NCBI RefSeq assembly: GCF_003428695.1
Contig: NZ_QURH01000200.1
Span: forward strand, 1-59,573
DNA length: 59,573 bases
Origin: Actinomadura logoneensis
GTDB taxonomy: Bacteria; Actinomycetota; Actinomycetes; Streptosporangiales; Streptosporangiaceae
Direction: 5' to 3'
Below are positions 1-9,209 of the stretch, in pieces (within the stretch, counting starts at the first letter, position 1; each line of letters opens with the position of its first letter). The translations under genes and the position numbers were made by a program. The notes below the pieces were generated by a model. The model was not told where the DNA came from. It saw nothing but the letters and a program-made list of their open reading frames with translations, and made no database searches.

Positions 1-2414
1 GACGGCGTCGTCCCGGGCGCCCCCACGGCGGCCGTCCCGCCGGTGCCGGCGGGCGGGACGGCGGTCCCCGAGGCGGTCTGCGGGGGCGCGGGCGGCGCCT
101 CCGAGGCCATCTCGCCGATCGGGTCGGCGCGGCGCTTGGAGACCACGATCGCGGCGATCACCACGGCGACCGCGACGGCCGCGACCAGGACGCGCAGCAG
201 GGTGTTCCCGGCGTAGCGCACCACGGCGTCCGCGACCAGCAGCGCGACCAGGTTCATCACCTTGATCAGCGGGTTGATCGCGGGTCCGGCGGTGTCCTTG
301 AACGGGTCGCCGACGGTGTCGCCGATGACCGTGGCGGCGTGCGCGTCGGAGCCCTTGCCGCCGAGCTTGCCCTCCTCGACGAGCTTCTTGGCGTTGTCCC
401 AGGCGCCGCCGGAGTTGGCGAGGAAGACCGCCATCAGCACGCCCGCCGCGATCGCCCCGCCCAGGTACGCGCCGAGCGGCGCGTAGCCGAGCGCGAACCC
501 GACCGCGATCGGCGTCATGATCGCCAGCAGTCCCGGCGTGGCGAGCTCGCGCTGCGCGTCCCGGGTGCAGATCGACACGACCCGGTCGTAGTCGGGCTCC
601 TCGGTGCCGTCCATGATCCCCGGCCGGGTCCGGAACTGGTTGCGGACCTCGACCACGACGCGTCCGGCCGCCCGCCCGACCGCCATGATCGCCAGGCCGG
701 AGAAGAGGAACACCACGGCCGCGCCGATCACCAGGCCGATCAGCACGTTGGGGTTGTCGATGGACAGCGAGAACACCTTGAAGCTCCCCAGCGCGTCCCG
801 CGCCGAGGGTGAGGCGTGGCCGAGCGCGTTCACCACGGTCGTCCGGAACGAGCCGAACAGGGCCGTCGCGGCGAGGACGGCGGTCGCGATCGCGATGCCC
901 TTGGTGATCGCCTTGGTGGTGTTGCCGACCGCGTCCAGCCGCTCCAGCACGGCGGCGGCCTCGCCCTGCACGTCGCCGGACATCTCGGCGATGCCCTGCG
1001 CGTTGTCGGAGACCGGGCCGAAGGTGTCCATGGAGACGATCACGCCGACCGTCGTCAGCAGGCCCGTGCCGGCCATCGCCACGGCGAACAGCGCGACCGT
1101 GGTGTTGCCGAAGCCGAGGAGGAAGGCCCCGTACACGGCGGCGGCGATCACCAGGGCGGTGTAGACGGCGGACTCCAGGCCGAGCGAGATCCCGGAGAGG
1201 ATCACGGTCGCGGGGCCGGTGCGGGCGCTGCCGGTGACCTCCTTGACCGGCTTGCGGTTGGTCTCGGTGAAGTACCCCGTGAGCAGCTGGATGGCGCTGG
1301 CCAGCACGATCCCGATGAGGACGGCCCCGAGCGCGACCCAGCGCGGGTCGGCGTCCAGGCCGCGGATGCTCTGGTCGGTCACGCCTTGCAGGTCGGCGAA
1401 CGAGGACGGCAGGTAGGCGAAGGCGGCGACCGCGACCAGCACCGCGGAGAAGATCGCGGAGATGAAGAAGCCCCGGTTGATCGCGGACATCCCGGACCGG
1501 TCGGACGCGCGCGGCGCGACGGCGAAGATGCCGACCACCGCGGTGATCACGCCGATCATCGGGACGATCAGCGGGAACACCAGGCCCTCGTTGCCGAACG
1601 CGTTGGTGCCGAGGATGAGCGCGGCGACCAGCATGACCGCGTACGACTCGAACAGGTCGGCGGCCATCCCGGCGCAGTCGCCGACGTTGTCGCCCACGTT
1701 GTCGGCGATCGTGGCGGCGTTGCGCGGGTCGTCCTCGGGGATGCCCTGCTCGACCTTGCCGACCAGGTCGGCGCCCACGTCGGCGGCCTTGGTGAAGATG
1801 CCGCCGCCGACCCGCATGAACATGGCGAGCAGCGCGGCGCCGAAGCCGAAGCCCTCCAGCACCTTCGGGGCCTCGCCCTTGTAGGCGAGGACGACCACGG
1901 CCGCGCCGAACAGGCCGAGGCCGACGGTGAACATCCCGGCGACGCCGCCCGTGCGGAACGCGATGCGCATCGCCCTGCGCTCGCCCCCCTCGGCGTCCCG
2001 CGCGGCGGCGGCGACGCGCACGTTGCCGCGCACCGCCAGCCACATGCCGGTGAACCCGGTGACGGCCGAGAACAGCGCCCCGACGACGAAGAAGACCGAT
2101 CGGCCGATCCGCTCGCCCGTGCTGTCGGCGGGCAGCAGGAGCAGGAGGAACGGGATGACGACGACGAAGATGGCGACCGTGCGGAACTGGCGTTTCAGGT
2201 AGGCGAGCGCGCCCACCTGGACGGCGCGCGCGATGGACTGCATCTTGGCGGTGCCCTGGCCGGCGGCCAGCACCTCCCGTACCAGTCCTGCGGCGACGGC
2301 CAGTGCCAGCAGCGCGACCACGGCGACGACGACCACCAAAGTGAGGTCACCGCCGCCGAGACTGACGTCCGCGGCTTTCGCAACGGCCGGGCTCGACAGG
2401 GAAAGCCCAGACAT
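1..2414 (-). CDS. hppA: K+-independent proton-pumping membrane pyrophosphatase (3' end outside window)
   Basis: This integral membrane enzyme couples pyrophosphate hydrolysis to H+ transport. The ATG at 2414 has GGAGG four bases upstream, and the frame stays open for 804 codons to the window edge. The translation is rich in hydrophobic helices and carries the family substrate-binding segment DVGADLVGKVEQGIPEDD near residue 211, then EDDPRNAATIADNVGDNVGD, and late in the protein DTVGDPFKDTAGP. The Lys in GNTTKA near residue 497 is the residue that, in this family, marks potassium-independent pumps (Ala in the potassium-dependent type). After the last helix an Ala/Pro/Gly-rich tail runs off the window, which is longer than the compact family ending. 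In Streptomyces this gene lies beside bldG; here an exporter locus separates them. Confidence 0.96.
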   Translation of the reverse strand, partial: MSGLSLSSPAVAKAADVSLGGGDLTLVVVVAVVALLALAVAAGLVREVLAAGQGTAKMQSIARAVQVGALAYLKRQFRTVAIFVVVIPFLLLLLPADSTGERIGRSVFFVVGALFSAVTGFTGMWLAVRGNVRVAAAARDAEGGERRAMRIAFRTGGVAGMFTVGLGLFGAAVVVLAYKGEAPKVLEGFGFGAALLAMFMRVGGGIFTKAADVGADLVGKVEQGIPEDDPRNAATIADNVGDNVGDCAGMAADLFESYAVMLVAALILGTNAFGNEGLVFPLIVPMIGVITAVVGIFAVAPRASDRSGMSAINRGFFISAIFSAVLVAVAAFAYLPSSFADLQGVTDQSIRGLDADPRWVALGAVLIGIVLASAIQLLTGYFTETNRKPVKEVTGSARTGPATVILSGISLGLESAVYTALVIAAAVYGAFLLGFGNTTVALFAVAMAGTGLLTTVGVIVSMDTFGPVSDNAQGIAEMSGDVQGEAAAVLERLDAVGNTTKAITKGIAIATAVLAATALFGSFRTTVVNALGHASPSARDALGSFKVFSLSIDNPNVLIGLVIGAAVVFLFSGLAIMAVGRAAGRVVVEVRNQFRTRPGIMDGTEEPDYDRVVSICTRDAQRELATPGLLAIMTPIAVGFALGYAPLGAYLGGAIAAGVLMAVFLANSGGAWDNAKKLVEEGKLGGKGSDAHAATVIGDTVGDPFKDTAGPAINPLIKVMNLVALLVADAVVRYAGNTLLRVLVAAVAVAVVIAAIVVSKRRADPIGEMASEAPPAPPQTASGTAVPPAGTGGTAAVGAPGTTP

Positions 2415-2894
2415 CCGTCCTCCTCGACAGGGGCGTGGCGATCCGGATCGCCCAAACGGACGATCTTTACCGCGTACCCCGCGAGCGGCCGGTTCAATGT
2501 CTCCGAGGAGGGACGGGCCCCCTGCACCCCTCGGCGGCAACGCCGAATCAGTCACTGCGCACGGCTACGCGGGTGCCGGGAGTGTACGCAGGTGACGGCG
2601 TGTTTGAGAAGACCGTCCGAGTCGTCCGGCGGTGCGGCGGAAATGCAATACCCAGGGAGCCCGGGATTCGTCCGCGTCCACACCTCTCCGTCCATCAGGG
2701 CAGGTCAGGCAAGGTAAGATCACTCTTACCCCAGCGTCATAATTGCGCCACGCCATCCCCACGGACCCCACGCTTCCCCGTTGTAGGCATCCGTAATTGA
2801 TAATTGTTCTTTGACCGATATCCGTCCGGCGCGAAGATCGTCAAGAGAACGATCTCATAACCGTTCCCACCACGCACACCAGGGGTCTCCCGAA
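2415..2894. promoter_or_regulatory. hppA upstream region with an 18-bp inverted repeat
   Basis: This is a 480-bp gap between the hppA start and the end of the sensor kinase gene, both on the minus strand. I see no credible gene in it. At 2713-2730 there is a perfect inverted repeat with arms GGTAAGA and TCTTACC around TCAC. Bases 2738-2815 are unusually AT-rich for this genome. The position suggests an operator or promoter for hppA. The arms resemble actinobacterial iron boxes only partly, so no regulator is assigned. Confidence 0.4.
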
Positions 2895-4445
2895 TCACTT
2901 CGGCCCCGAATTCGGCAATCGCACGGTGACCCGCAGACCACCCCGCGGATTCGGCGACGCCGCCGCCGTTCCGCCGTGCGCGCCCGCGACCGCGCGGACG
3001 ATCGACAGCCCCAGTCCGCTGCCCCGGTCCGACCGCACCCGCTCCGCGCCGAGCCGCCGGAACGGCTCGAAGATCGTCTCGGTCTCGTAGGCCGGGACGA
3101 CCGGCCCGGTGTTGGTCACCGTCAGCTCCGTCCAGCCGTCGTGCACGCCGGTCAGCACCCGGCACGTCCCGCCGCGGTGGTTGTGCCGGACGGCGTTCTC
3201 CACCAGGTTCTGCACCAGCCGCTCCAGCAGCACCGGGTCCCCCGCCGTCGGCGCCGGGTCCAGCTCGCCGCGGACCGTGACGTCCCGCTCGGCCGCCTCG
3301 CCGCCCTCCGCCGCCGCGAGGTCCACCACGTGCCGGGCCACGTCGGCGAGGTCCAGCGGAACCCGCTCGGTCACCTCGTTCTCGCCGCCCGCGAGGGTGA
3401 GCAGCCCGTCGATCAGCCGCTCGTGCCGCTCGTTCACCACCAGCAGCGACTCGCCGAGCCGCCGCACGTCCTCGGACGCGCCGCGCCGCCGCACCGCCAC
3501 GTCCACCAGCGTCCGGTTGATCGCCAGCGGCGTGCGCAGCTCGTGCGAGGCGTTGGCGACGAACCGGCGCTGCCCGTCGAACGCCCGGGACAGCCGGCCG
3601 AGCATCGTGTCGAAGGTGTCGGCCAGCTCGCGCACCTCGTCGCGCGGCCCGTCGTACCCGATCCGCTCGGTCAGGTCGTGGCTGCGCGCCACCCGCCGCG
3701 CGGTCTCGGTGATCCGCTGGACGGGCCGCAGCGCGCGGTCGGCCATCAGCCAGCCGAGCCCGAGCGCCGCCAGCGCCACCAGGCCGAGCGCGATCGCCCC
3801 CTGCGTCAGCACCGAGTCGAGCGTCGCCTTCTGGAAGTCGACGGCCGCCCCGCCGACCGCCCGCTTCTGGACGAGGTAGGCCGTCTTCGTGCCCTGGTCG
3901 GCGCCGTCGGCGGGACCGTCGTCCCGGAAGATCCGGGCCGGCTGCGCGCCCAGCGTGGCCGCCTTCGAGCCGGGCAGCGGAGACTGCGCCCCCAACAGCG
4001 GCGACCGCATGCCCAACAACGGCGACTGTGCACCGAGCAGCGGCGACTGTGCGCCCGCTTTGGTCGGCTTCGCGCCCAGCGGCGCCTGAAGGAGCACCAG
4101 CGGGACCGGCGTCCGTCCGGCGGGGGACTGCAGCAGCCGCAGCGCGTCGGGCGTCCCGCCCGGCATCGGCCTGGCCGTCCCCCGCATCTCCTTGGCCGTG
4201 CCCTGCGCCCGCTTTGCCGTGCCCGGCGTCGGCTTGGTGTCACCCGCCAGCGAGGGGTTCCCACCCGGCTGGACGGCCTCGCCCAGCACCCTGGTGGACG
4301 TGAAGATCTGGTCCTCCAGTTGCCCCCGCGGCCCCTGCAGATTGTTCTGGACGAGCACGTAGGTCAGTGTGAGCAGCACCAGCCCCGCCACGACGAACAT
4401 GCCGCCGTACAGCAGGGTCAGCCGCGCGCGGATCGTCGTCCTCAT
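2895..4445 (-). CDS. Two-component sensor histidine kinase with heptad-repeat sensor domain
   Basis: This is a membrane sensor kinase of 516 aa. The first transmembrane helix is at about residues 10-32, the extracytoplasmic region at about 33-212 and the second helix at about 214-236. A HAMP-like segment, a DHp domain with the phospho-accepting His301 in NASHELRTPL, and a C-terminal HATPase domain (N-box ENAVRHN, G-box GSGLGLSIVRAVAG) follow. The ATG overlaps the response regulator stop by four bases (ATGA), so the two are translationally coupled. The sensor region is odd: residues 131-172 are six copies of a seven-residue unit of the type GAQSPLL, preceded by a looser GTAK-type repeat. The neighbouring exporter operon is the probable target. 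The signal cannot be told from sequence. Confidence 0.93.
   Translation of the reverse strand: MRTTIRARLTLLYGGMFVVAGLVLLTLTYVLVQNNLQGPRGQLEDQIFTSTRVLGEAVQPGGNPSLAGDTKPTPGTAKRAQGTAKEMRGTARPMPGGTPDALRLLQSPAGRTPVPLVLLQAPLGAKPTKAGAQSPLLGAQSPLLGMRSPLLGAQSPLPGSKAATLGAQPARIFRDDGPADGADQGTKTAYLVQKRAVGGAAVDFQKATLDSVLTQGAIALGLVALAALGLGWLMADRALRPVQRITETARRVARSHDLTERIGYDGPRDEVRELADTFDTMLGRLSRAFDGQRRFVANASHELRTPLAINRTLVDVAVRRRGASEDVRRLGESLLVVNERHERLIDGLLTLAGGENEVTERVPLDLADVARHVVDLAAAEGGEAAERDVTVRGELDPAPTAGDPVLLERLVQNLVENAVRHNHRGGTCRVLTGVHDGWTELTVTNTGPVVPAYETETIFEPFRRLGAERVRSDRGSGLGLSIVRAVAGAHGGTAAASPNPRGGLRVTVRLPNSGPK
3930..4055 (-). repeat. 21-bp coding repeat, six units, in the sensor domain
   Basis: Six in-frame 21-bp units encode residues 131-172 of the sensor kinase. 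The first four units (GAQSPLL, GAQSPLL, GMRSPLL, GAQSPLP) are close copies and the last two are diverged. Because the unit is a multiple of three, copy number changes would lengthen or shorten the extracytoplasmic domain without breaking the frame. Confidence 0.85.
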
Positions 4446-5098
4446 GGAATCCGGTACCCCACTCCCGGGACGGTCTCGATGACGGGCGGGTCCCCGAGCC
4501 GGCGCCGCAGCTTCATCAGGGTCACCCGGACGGTGTTGGTGAACGGGTCGGTGTGCTCGTCCCACACCTTCTCCAGCAGGCGCTCGGCGGAGACGACCGT
4601 CCCGTCCGCGCGGAGCAGTTCGGCGAGCACCGCGAACTCCTTGCGCGCCAGGTGGACGTACCGGCCGTCCCGGAACACCTCGCGGCGGGACGGGTCGAGC
4701 CGGATCCCGGCGCGCTCGAACGTCGGCGGATCCGCCGGGCGGGCGCGCCGGCCGAGCGCGCGCACGCGGGCGATCAGCTCCTCGAACGCGAACGGCTTGG
4801 CCAGGTAGTCGTCGGCGCCCAGGCCGAGCCCCTCGACCCGCGCGGACACCGACGACGCGGCGGTCAGCATCAGGACCCGCACCCGCGCCCCCGTCACCGC
4901 GACGGACCGGCACACCTCGTCGCCGTGCACGACCGGCAGGTCGCGGTCGAGCAGCAGCACGTCGTAGTCGTGCACGCCGAGCCGTTCGAGGGCCGCGTCG
5001 CCGTCGTACACCACGTCCACCGCGATCGCCTCGGCGCGCAGCCCCTCCGCGATCGAGTCGGCGAGCATCCGTTCGTCCTCGGCCACCAGCACCCGCAC
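4442..5098 (-). CDS. OmpR/PhoB-family response regulator
   Basis: This is a DNA-binding response regulator of 218 aa, partner of the overlapping sensor kinase. It starts RVLVAEDE, so the acidic pocket is present. The phospho-acceptor Asp is in LLLDRDLPV, the conserved Thr in MLTAAS and the Lys in YLAKPF. The C-terminal half is a winged helix with KVWDEHTDPFTNTVRV and ends GVGYRIP. I chose the GTG at 5098 because AGGAGG lies eight bases upstream and the receiver domain begins at once. An ATG at 5146 would add a 16-residue extension with no domain. The gene is divergent from the exporter operon across a region holding an 11-bp-spaced GGTTAC direct repeat. Confidence 0.93.
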   Translation of the reverse strand: MRVLVAEDERMLADSIAEGLRAEAIAVDVVYDGDAALERLGVHDYDVLLLDRDLPVVHGDEVCRSVAVTGARVRVLMLTAASSVSARVEGLGLGADDYLAKPFAFEELIARVRALGRRARPADPPTFERAGIRLDPSRREVFRDGRYVHLARKEFAVLAELLRADGTVVSAERLLEKVWDEHTDPFTNTVRVTLMKLRRRLGDPPVIETVPGVGYRIP

Positions 5099-5178
5099 AG
5101 CCCCGCCCTCCTCGCGCGGCGCCCCGCCGCTCCGGGCGAGTGTCATGGATCACCCGTAATGTCCGCGTAACGCGAACC

Positions 5179-5195
5179 GGTTACGGCGGGGTTAC
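5179..5195 (+). promoter_or_regulatory. Candidate response-regulator box (GGTTAC-N5-GGTTAC)
   Basis: Two GGTTAC hexamers start at 5179 and 5190, giving the 11-bp direct-repeat spacing typical of OmpR-family operators. GTAAT and GTAAC elements in the other orientation lie just upstream (about 5155-5171). The site is between the divergent response regulator and lipoprotein genes, where an autoregulated exporter switch is expected. Binding is inferred. Confidence 0.5.
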
Positions 5196-5257
5196 CGCCC
5201 GCCCGCTGGACTTCTCGACGATCGCCGGGACGGACCCGGCACGGACGAGGAGGACCC

Positions 5258-5791
5258 ATGCGGAACGCACGCGTCGCCGGCCTGCTGCTGGCGCCCGTCC
5301 TGGCCCTCGGGCTCGCGGCCTGCGGAGGCGGCGGAGCGAAGGACGAGACCACCCCGCAGTCGGCGAAGAAGGCAGGCGACGCGGCGAAGATGCGCGACTT
5401 CGCCAGGTGCATGCGCGAGCACGGCGTCGACATGAAGGACCCCGACGACAGCGGACGCGTCATGGTCCAGCAGACGGCCGGCGCCAACGGCGGGCCGAAC
5501 GCCGACGAGCTGATGAAGAGCGCGCAGAAGGCGTGCCGGCACCTCATGCCGAACAACGGCAAACCGCGCATGGCCGGACCGCAGGAGCAGGAGAAGATGC
5601 GCAAGTTCGCGCAGTGCATGCGCCAGCACGGCATCGACATGCAGGACCCCGGCGCGGACGGCGGCGTCCGTATCACCATGAGCAAGCCGCCGGGCCAGGG
5701 CGGCTCCCAGGGCGGCAGCCCGGCGGACGACCCGAAGCTCAAGGCCGCGCAGGAGGCGTGCAAGCAGTTCCAGCCCGGAGGGATGAAGTGA
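5258..5791 (+). CDS. Lipoprotein with duplicated CMRxHG motif, first gene of the exporter operon
   Basis: This is a 177-aa predicted lipoprotein. It has a signal peptide with lipobox LAAC (Cys about residue 21) followed by a Gly-rich linker. Two copies of one motif follow: [15 protein letters not shown] and [15 protein letters not shown], each followed by a Gly-rich loop and a C-terminal Cys (KACRHL and EACKQF). The four Cys could form paired disulfides or bind metal or haem; I cannot tell which. A GAGGAGG ribosome site precedes the ATG. The stop overlaps the GTG of the adaptor gene by four bases. Similar small Cys/Met-rich lipoproteins are common beside actinobacterial MacAB-like exporters, but no function is established to my knowledge. 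Confidence 0.88.
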   Translation: MRNARVAGLLLAPVLALGLAACGGGGAKDETTPQSAKKAGDAAKMRDFARCMREHGVDMKDPDDSGRVMVQQTAGANGGPNADELMKSAQKACRHLMPNNGKPRMAGPQEQEKMRKFAQCMRQHGIDMQDPGADGGVRITMSKPPGQGGSQGGSPADDPKLKAAQEACKQFQPGGMK

Positions 5792-6882
5792 GGAGGTCCC
5801 GCGCGATCGTCCTGGGCGTCCTCGCCGTCGCGGCCGTGGGAGGCGCGGGCCTCGCCACGGCCGGGCTCGGCGGCGGGGACGGCTCCGGGCCGTCCACCGG
5901 ATCCCGGCCCGCCGCGACCGCCACCGTCGAGCGGACGACGCTGACCGAGACGCAGAAGGTGGACGGCAGCCTCGGCTACGGCGACACGACCACGCTGTCG
6001 GCCTCGTCCGCCGGGTCGTCGGGCGGATCCGCAAGAGGCGGGGGCGGCTCGTCCGGCGGGACGATCACCTGGCTGCCGTCTCCGGGCTCGAAGGTCGGCC
6101 GCGGCGAACCCGCGTACCGCGTGGACAACCGGCCGGTGCCGCTGCTCTACGGCAGGCTGCCGCTCTACCGCACGCTGAAGTCCGGCGTGTCGGGCTCCGA
6201 CGTGCTCCAGCTCGAACGGAACCTCGCCGCGCTCGGCTACGACGGGTTCGACGTCGACAAGGAGTACACCTCGGCCACCGCCGAAGCCGTCAAACGGTGG
6301 CAGGAGGACATGGGCATGGAGGAGACCGGCGACGTAGCCCCCGGCACGGTCGCCGTCGCGCGCGACGAGATCCGCGTCGCCGCCCGCCGCGCGCAGCTCG
6401 GCGACCGCGCCGCCGGACCGGTGCTCACCTACACCGGCACCACCCGGGTCGTCACCATCGCGCTCGACGTCAAGTACCAGAAGCTCGCCAAGGTCGGTGC
6501 GGGCGTCTCCATCGACCTGCCCGACGGCGGCTCCACCAGGGGGACGGTCAGCGAGGTCGGCAAGGTCGCCACCCAGGCCCGGGCGGACCAGCCGACCACG
6601 GTGAAGGTCACCGTCGAGGTCGGGCGGCAGCACGCCCTCGGCTCCTACGACAAGGCGCCCGTGGACGTCCATCTCACCGCGGCGAAGCACGCGTCCGTGC
6701 TGGCCGTCCCGGTCGGCGCGCTCGTCGCCCTGCCGGGCGGCGGCTACGGCGTCCAGGTCGTCTCCGGACCGTCCGCGCCCGTCCGGACGGTCCGGGTGGA
6801 CACCGGCGTGTTCGCCGAGGGCCGGGTGGAGATCACCGGCTCCGGCGTCGCCCCGGGGACCCGGGTGGTGGTGCCCGCATGA
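5788..6882 (+). CDS. Membrane-fusion adaptor with peptidoglycan-binding domain (HlyD/MacA-like)
   Basis: This is a 364-aa exported or anchored adaptor that would link the ABC exporter to the cell envelope. An N-terminal hydrophobic helix (about residues 5-27) is followed by a beta-rich domain with a Gly/Ser insert, then a peptidoglycan-binding domain ([20 protein letters not shown], about residues 130-175). The C-terminal beta-barrel ends [12 protein letters not shown], like the last domain of RND/MacA adaptors. The GTG at 5788 overlaps the lipoprotein stop (GTGA), and the stop overlaps the next ATG (ATGA). This tight coupling puts all four genes in one operon. Substrate unknown. Confidence 0.9.
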   Translation: MRRSRAIVLGVLAVAAVGGAGLATAGLGGGDGSGPSTGSRPAATATVERTTLTETQKVDGSLGYGDTTTLSASSAGSSGGSARGGGGSSGGTITWLPSPGSKVGRGEPAYRVDNRPVPLLYGRLPLYRTLKSGVSGSDVLQLERNLAALGYDGFDVDKEYTSATAEAVKRWQEDMGMEETGDVAPGTVAVARDEIRVAARRAQLGDRAAGPVLTYTGTTRVVTIALDVKYQKLAKVGAGVSIDLPDGGSTRGTVSEVGKVATQARADQPTTVKVTVEVGRQHALGSYDKAPVDVHLTAAKHASVLAVPVGALVALPGGGYGVQVVSGPSAPVRTVRVDTGVFAEGRVEITGSGVAPGTRVVVPA

Positions 6883-7646
6883 GCCTCCCCGAGAAGACCC
6901 TCACCTGCCCCGACCCCTCACCGGACGGGCGGAACGGGCCGGGAGCGGACCGGGACGGACCGGGCCTCCCGGTCGTCGAGCTGCGCGAGGTCACCAAGTC
7001 CTACCCCGGCGGCGTGACCGCGCTGGACACCGTGTCGCTCACGATCGCGCCGGGCGAGTTCGTCGCCGTCGTCGGACCGTCCGGCTCCGGCAAGTCCACG
7101 ATGCTGAACCTGCTCGGCACGCTCGACCGTCCCGGCTCGGGGACGGTCCTGTTCGAGGGCCTGGACGTGTCGCGGCTGTCGGACCGGCGGCTGTCGGCGC
7201 TCCGCGCCCGCCGGATCGGGTTCGTGTTCCAGCAGTTCCACCTCGCGGCGGGCGTCCCGGCGCTGGACAACGTCGCCGACGGCCTGCTCTACGCGGGCGT
7301 CCCGCCGGCCCGCCGCCGCGCCCGCGCCCGCGCCGCCCTGGAACGCGTCGGCCTCGGCCACCGGCTCGGGCACCGTCCGCACCAGCTCTCCGGCGGCGAG
7401 AAGCAGCGCGTCGCGATCGCCCGCGCCGTCGTCGGCGACCCGGGCCTGCTGCTCGCCGACGAACCCACCGGCGCCCTGGACACCGCGTCCGGCGCGGTCG
7501 TGCTGGACCTGCTCCGCGAACTGTCCGGCGGCGGCACGACCGTCGTCCTCATCACCCACGACCGCGACATCGCCGCCCAGATCCCGCGCCGCGTCACCAT
7601 GCGGGACGGACGCGTCGTCCACGACACCGCGGAGCCCCGCCCATGA
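6879..7646 (+). CDS. ABC transporter ATP-binding protein (MacB/LolD type)
   Basis: This is a 255-aa ATPase subunit. Walker A is GPSGSGKST, the Q-loop is in GFVFQQFHL, the signature is LSGGEKQR, Walker B is [12 protein letters not shown] and the switch His is in LITHDRD. About 30 residues before the nucleotide-binding domain are polar and specific to this protein. Start and stop overlap both neighbours by four bases. With the FtsX-type permease downstream it forms a mechanotransmission-type exporter, the class that handles antimicrobial peptides, lipoproteins or cell-wall signals. Confidence 0.95.
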   Translation: MSLPEKTLTCPDPSPDGRNGPGADRDGPGLPVVELREVTKSYPGGVTALDTVSLTIAPGEFVAVVGPSGSGKSTMLNLLGTLDRPGSGTVLFEGLDVSRLSDRRLSALRARRIGFVFQQFHLAAGVPALDNVADGLLYAGVPPARRRARARAALERVGLGHRLGHRPHQLSGGEKQRVAIARAVVGDPGLLLADEPTGALDTASGAVVLDLLRELSGGGTTVVLITHDRDIAAQIPRRVTMRDGRVVHDTAEPRP

Positions 7647-9088
7647 CCGCCCCCGAGACCGCCCCGTCCCACCAGGACCCCCGCCGCCCGCGCCGCCTCC
7701 CCTTCCGCCGCCGCCCCACCCTCCCGGACGACGCCCACCCCCCGGCGGAAACCACCCGTCCCGCCGAACCCCCGACCTCTATCGCCCGCGAGCCGCAACA
7801 CGACCGGCTCCCGCAGCACGACCGACTCTCGGAAGGCGACCGGCGCCCCGGATCCGGGCGCGTCTCGGTGCGCGGGCGGCGGCCGTCGCGAGGACGGCGG
7901 GTGGACCGGGTGGGACGGCTCGGCGCGCGGGACGTGCTGCGGGTCGGAGCCGCCGGGCTGCGGACCCGGCCGCTGCGGGTCGTGCTGTCCTCGCTGGGCA
8001 TCGCGATCGGGATCGCCGCCATGATCGGCGTGGTCGGGATCTCCACGTCCAGCCGGGCGCAGCTCCAGACGACCCTCGACCACCTCGGGACCAACCTGCT
8101 GACCGTCAGCCCCGGCCACGACTTCTTCGGCGAGAACGCCCAGCTCCCCTTCACCGCGCCCGGCATGATCGCGCGGATGCCCGAGGTGACGTCGGCCGCC
8201 GCGACCGGGAAGGTCCCCGACACGCACGTCTACCGCAACGACCGCATCGACCCCGAGGAGACCGGCGGGATCTCGGTCCTGGCCGCCGACCTGCGGCTTC
8301 CCGGAACCGTCGGCCTCACCATGCGGTCCGGGACGTGGCTGAACGCCGCGACCGGCAGCTACCCCGCCGTGGTCCTGGGCTCCGCCGCCGCCGACCGGCT
8401 CGGCGTGACGGGACCCGGCGTCCAGGTGTGGCTGGGCGGGCGCTGGTTCACCGTCGCCGGCGTCCTCGCGCCGAACGCGCTCGCGCCCGAACTCGACGCG
8501 TCCGCGCTGGTCGGCTGGAACGCGGCGGTCTCCCGGCTCGGCTTCGACGGGCACGCCACCACGGTCTACACGCGGGCCGCCAAGGACGCCGTCGAACGCG
8601 CCCGGGACCTGCTCGCGCCGACCGCCAACGCCGAGTCGCCGAACGAGATCGAGGTGTCCCGGCCGTCGGACGCGCTGGCCGCCGAGCACGCCGCGAACCA
8701 GACCTTCACCGCCCTGCTGCTCGGCCTCGGCGGCGTCGCGCTGCTGGTCGGCGGCGTCGGCGTGGCGAACACGATGGTCATCTCGGTCCTGGAACGCCGC
8801 GCCGAGATCGGCCTGCGCCGCGCCCTCGGCGCGACGCGGGGCCAGATCAGGCTCCAGTTCCTCACCGAGTCGCAGCTGCTCGCGGCGCTCGGCGGACTCG
8901 GCGGGGTGGCGCTCGGCGCGCTGGTCACCTTCGGTTTCGCGGTCGCGCAGCACTGGCCCACCGTCGTCCCGCCCTGGGCCATGGCGGGCGGACTGGCCGC
9001 CACGCTCGTCATCGGCGCCATCGCGGGCCTCTACCCGGCCCTGCGCGCCGCCCGCCTCCCCCCGACGGAGGCGCTGACCAGCGCGTAG
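7643..9088 (+). CDS. FtsX/MacB-family ABC transporter permease
   Basis: This is a 481-aa permease. About 85 residues of Pro/Arg-rich cytoplasmic sequence precede the first helix ([20 protein letters not shown], about residues 112-132). A large extracytoplasmic MacB_PCD domain follows, then three C-terminal helices ([20 protein letters not shown], a middle helix after [11 protein letters not shown], and a last one ending [18 protein letters not shown]). The [10 protein letters not shown] coupling helix is typical of MacB/FtsX permeases. The long basic N-terminus is unusual for the family. The ATG overlaps the ATPase stop. A strong hairpin follows the gene, closing the operon. Confidence 0.94.
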   Translation: MTAPETAPSHQDPRRPRRLPFRRRPTLPDDAHPPAETTRPAEPPTSIAREPQHDRLPQHDRLSEGDRRPGSGRVSVRGRRPSRGRRVDRVGRLGARDVLRVGAAGLRTRPLRVVLSSLGIAIGIAAMIGVVGISTSSRAQLQTTLDHLGTNLLTVSPGHDFFGENAQLPFTAPGMIARMPEVTSAAATGKVPDTHVYRNDRIDPEETGGISVLAADLRLPGTVGLTMRSGTWLNAATGSYPAVVLGSAAADRLGVTGPGVQVWLGGRWFTVAGVLAPNALAPELDASALVGWNAAVSRLGFDGHATTVYTRAAKDAVERARDLLAPTANAESPNEIEVSRPSDALAAEHAANQTFTALLLGLGGVALLVGGVGVANTMVISVLERRAEIGLRRALGATRGQIRLQFLTESQLLAALGGLGGVALGALVTFGFAVAQHWPTVVPPWAMAGGLAATLVIGAIAGLYPALRAARLPPTEALTSA

Positions 9089-9132
9089 CCCGTGGTACCC
9101 CGCGACACCACGACCAGGTCGCGGCACGCAGA

Positions 9133-9162
9133 AGGCCCCGTCCCCTTGGTGGGACGGGGCCT
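9133..9162 (+). terminator. Hairpin terminator after the exporter operon
   Basis: A perfect 12-bp stem (AGGCCCCGTCCC against GGGACGGGGCCT) encloses a six-base loop. There is no T-run, as is usual in such GC-rich genomes. It separates the plus-strand operon from the minus-strand bldG unit that ends at 9210, so it can serve both strands. Confidence 0.8.
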
Positions 9163-9209
9163 CATGTCGTGTGCCGTACGGCCGGCCCGCGCCGGGAGGA
9201 AACCGCGGG

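Noticed and set aside
816-2717. Plus-strand open frame of 633 codons across hppA, and similar long frames opposite most genes
   Set aside because: Its product is Arg/Gly/Asp/His-rich with no domain, and it mirrors hppA codons. Such shadows are expected at this GC content.
2713-2730. IdeR/DmdR iron box
   Set aside because: The half-sites are too far apart and lack the AGGTTAGGCTAACCT core, so only a generic inverted repeat is claimed.
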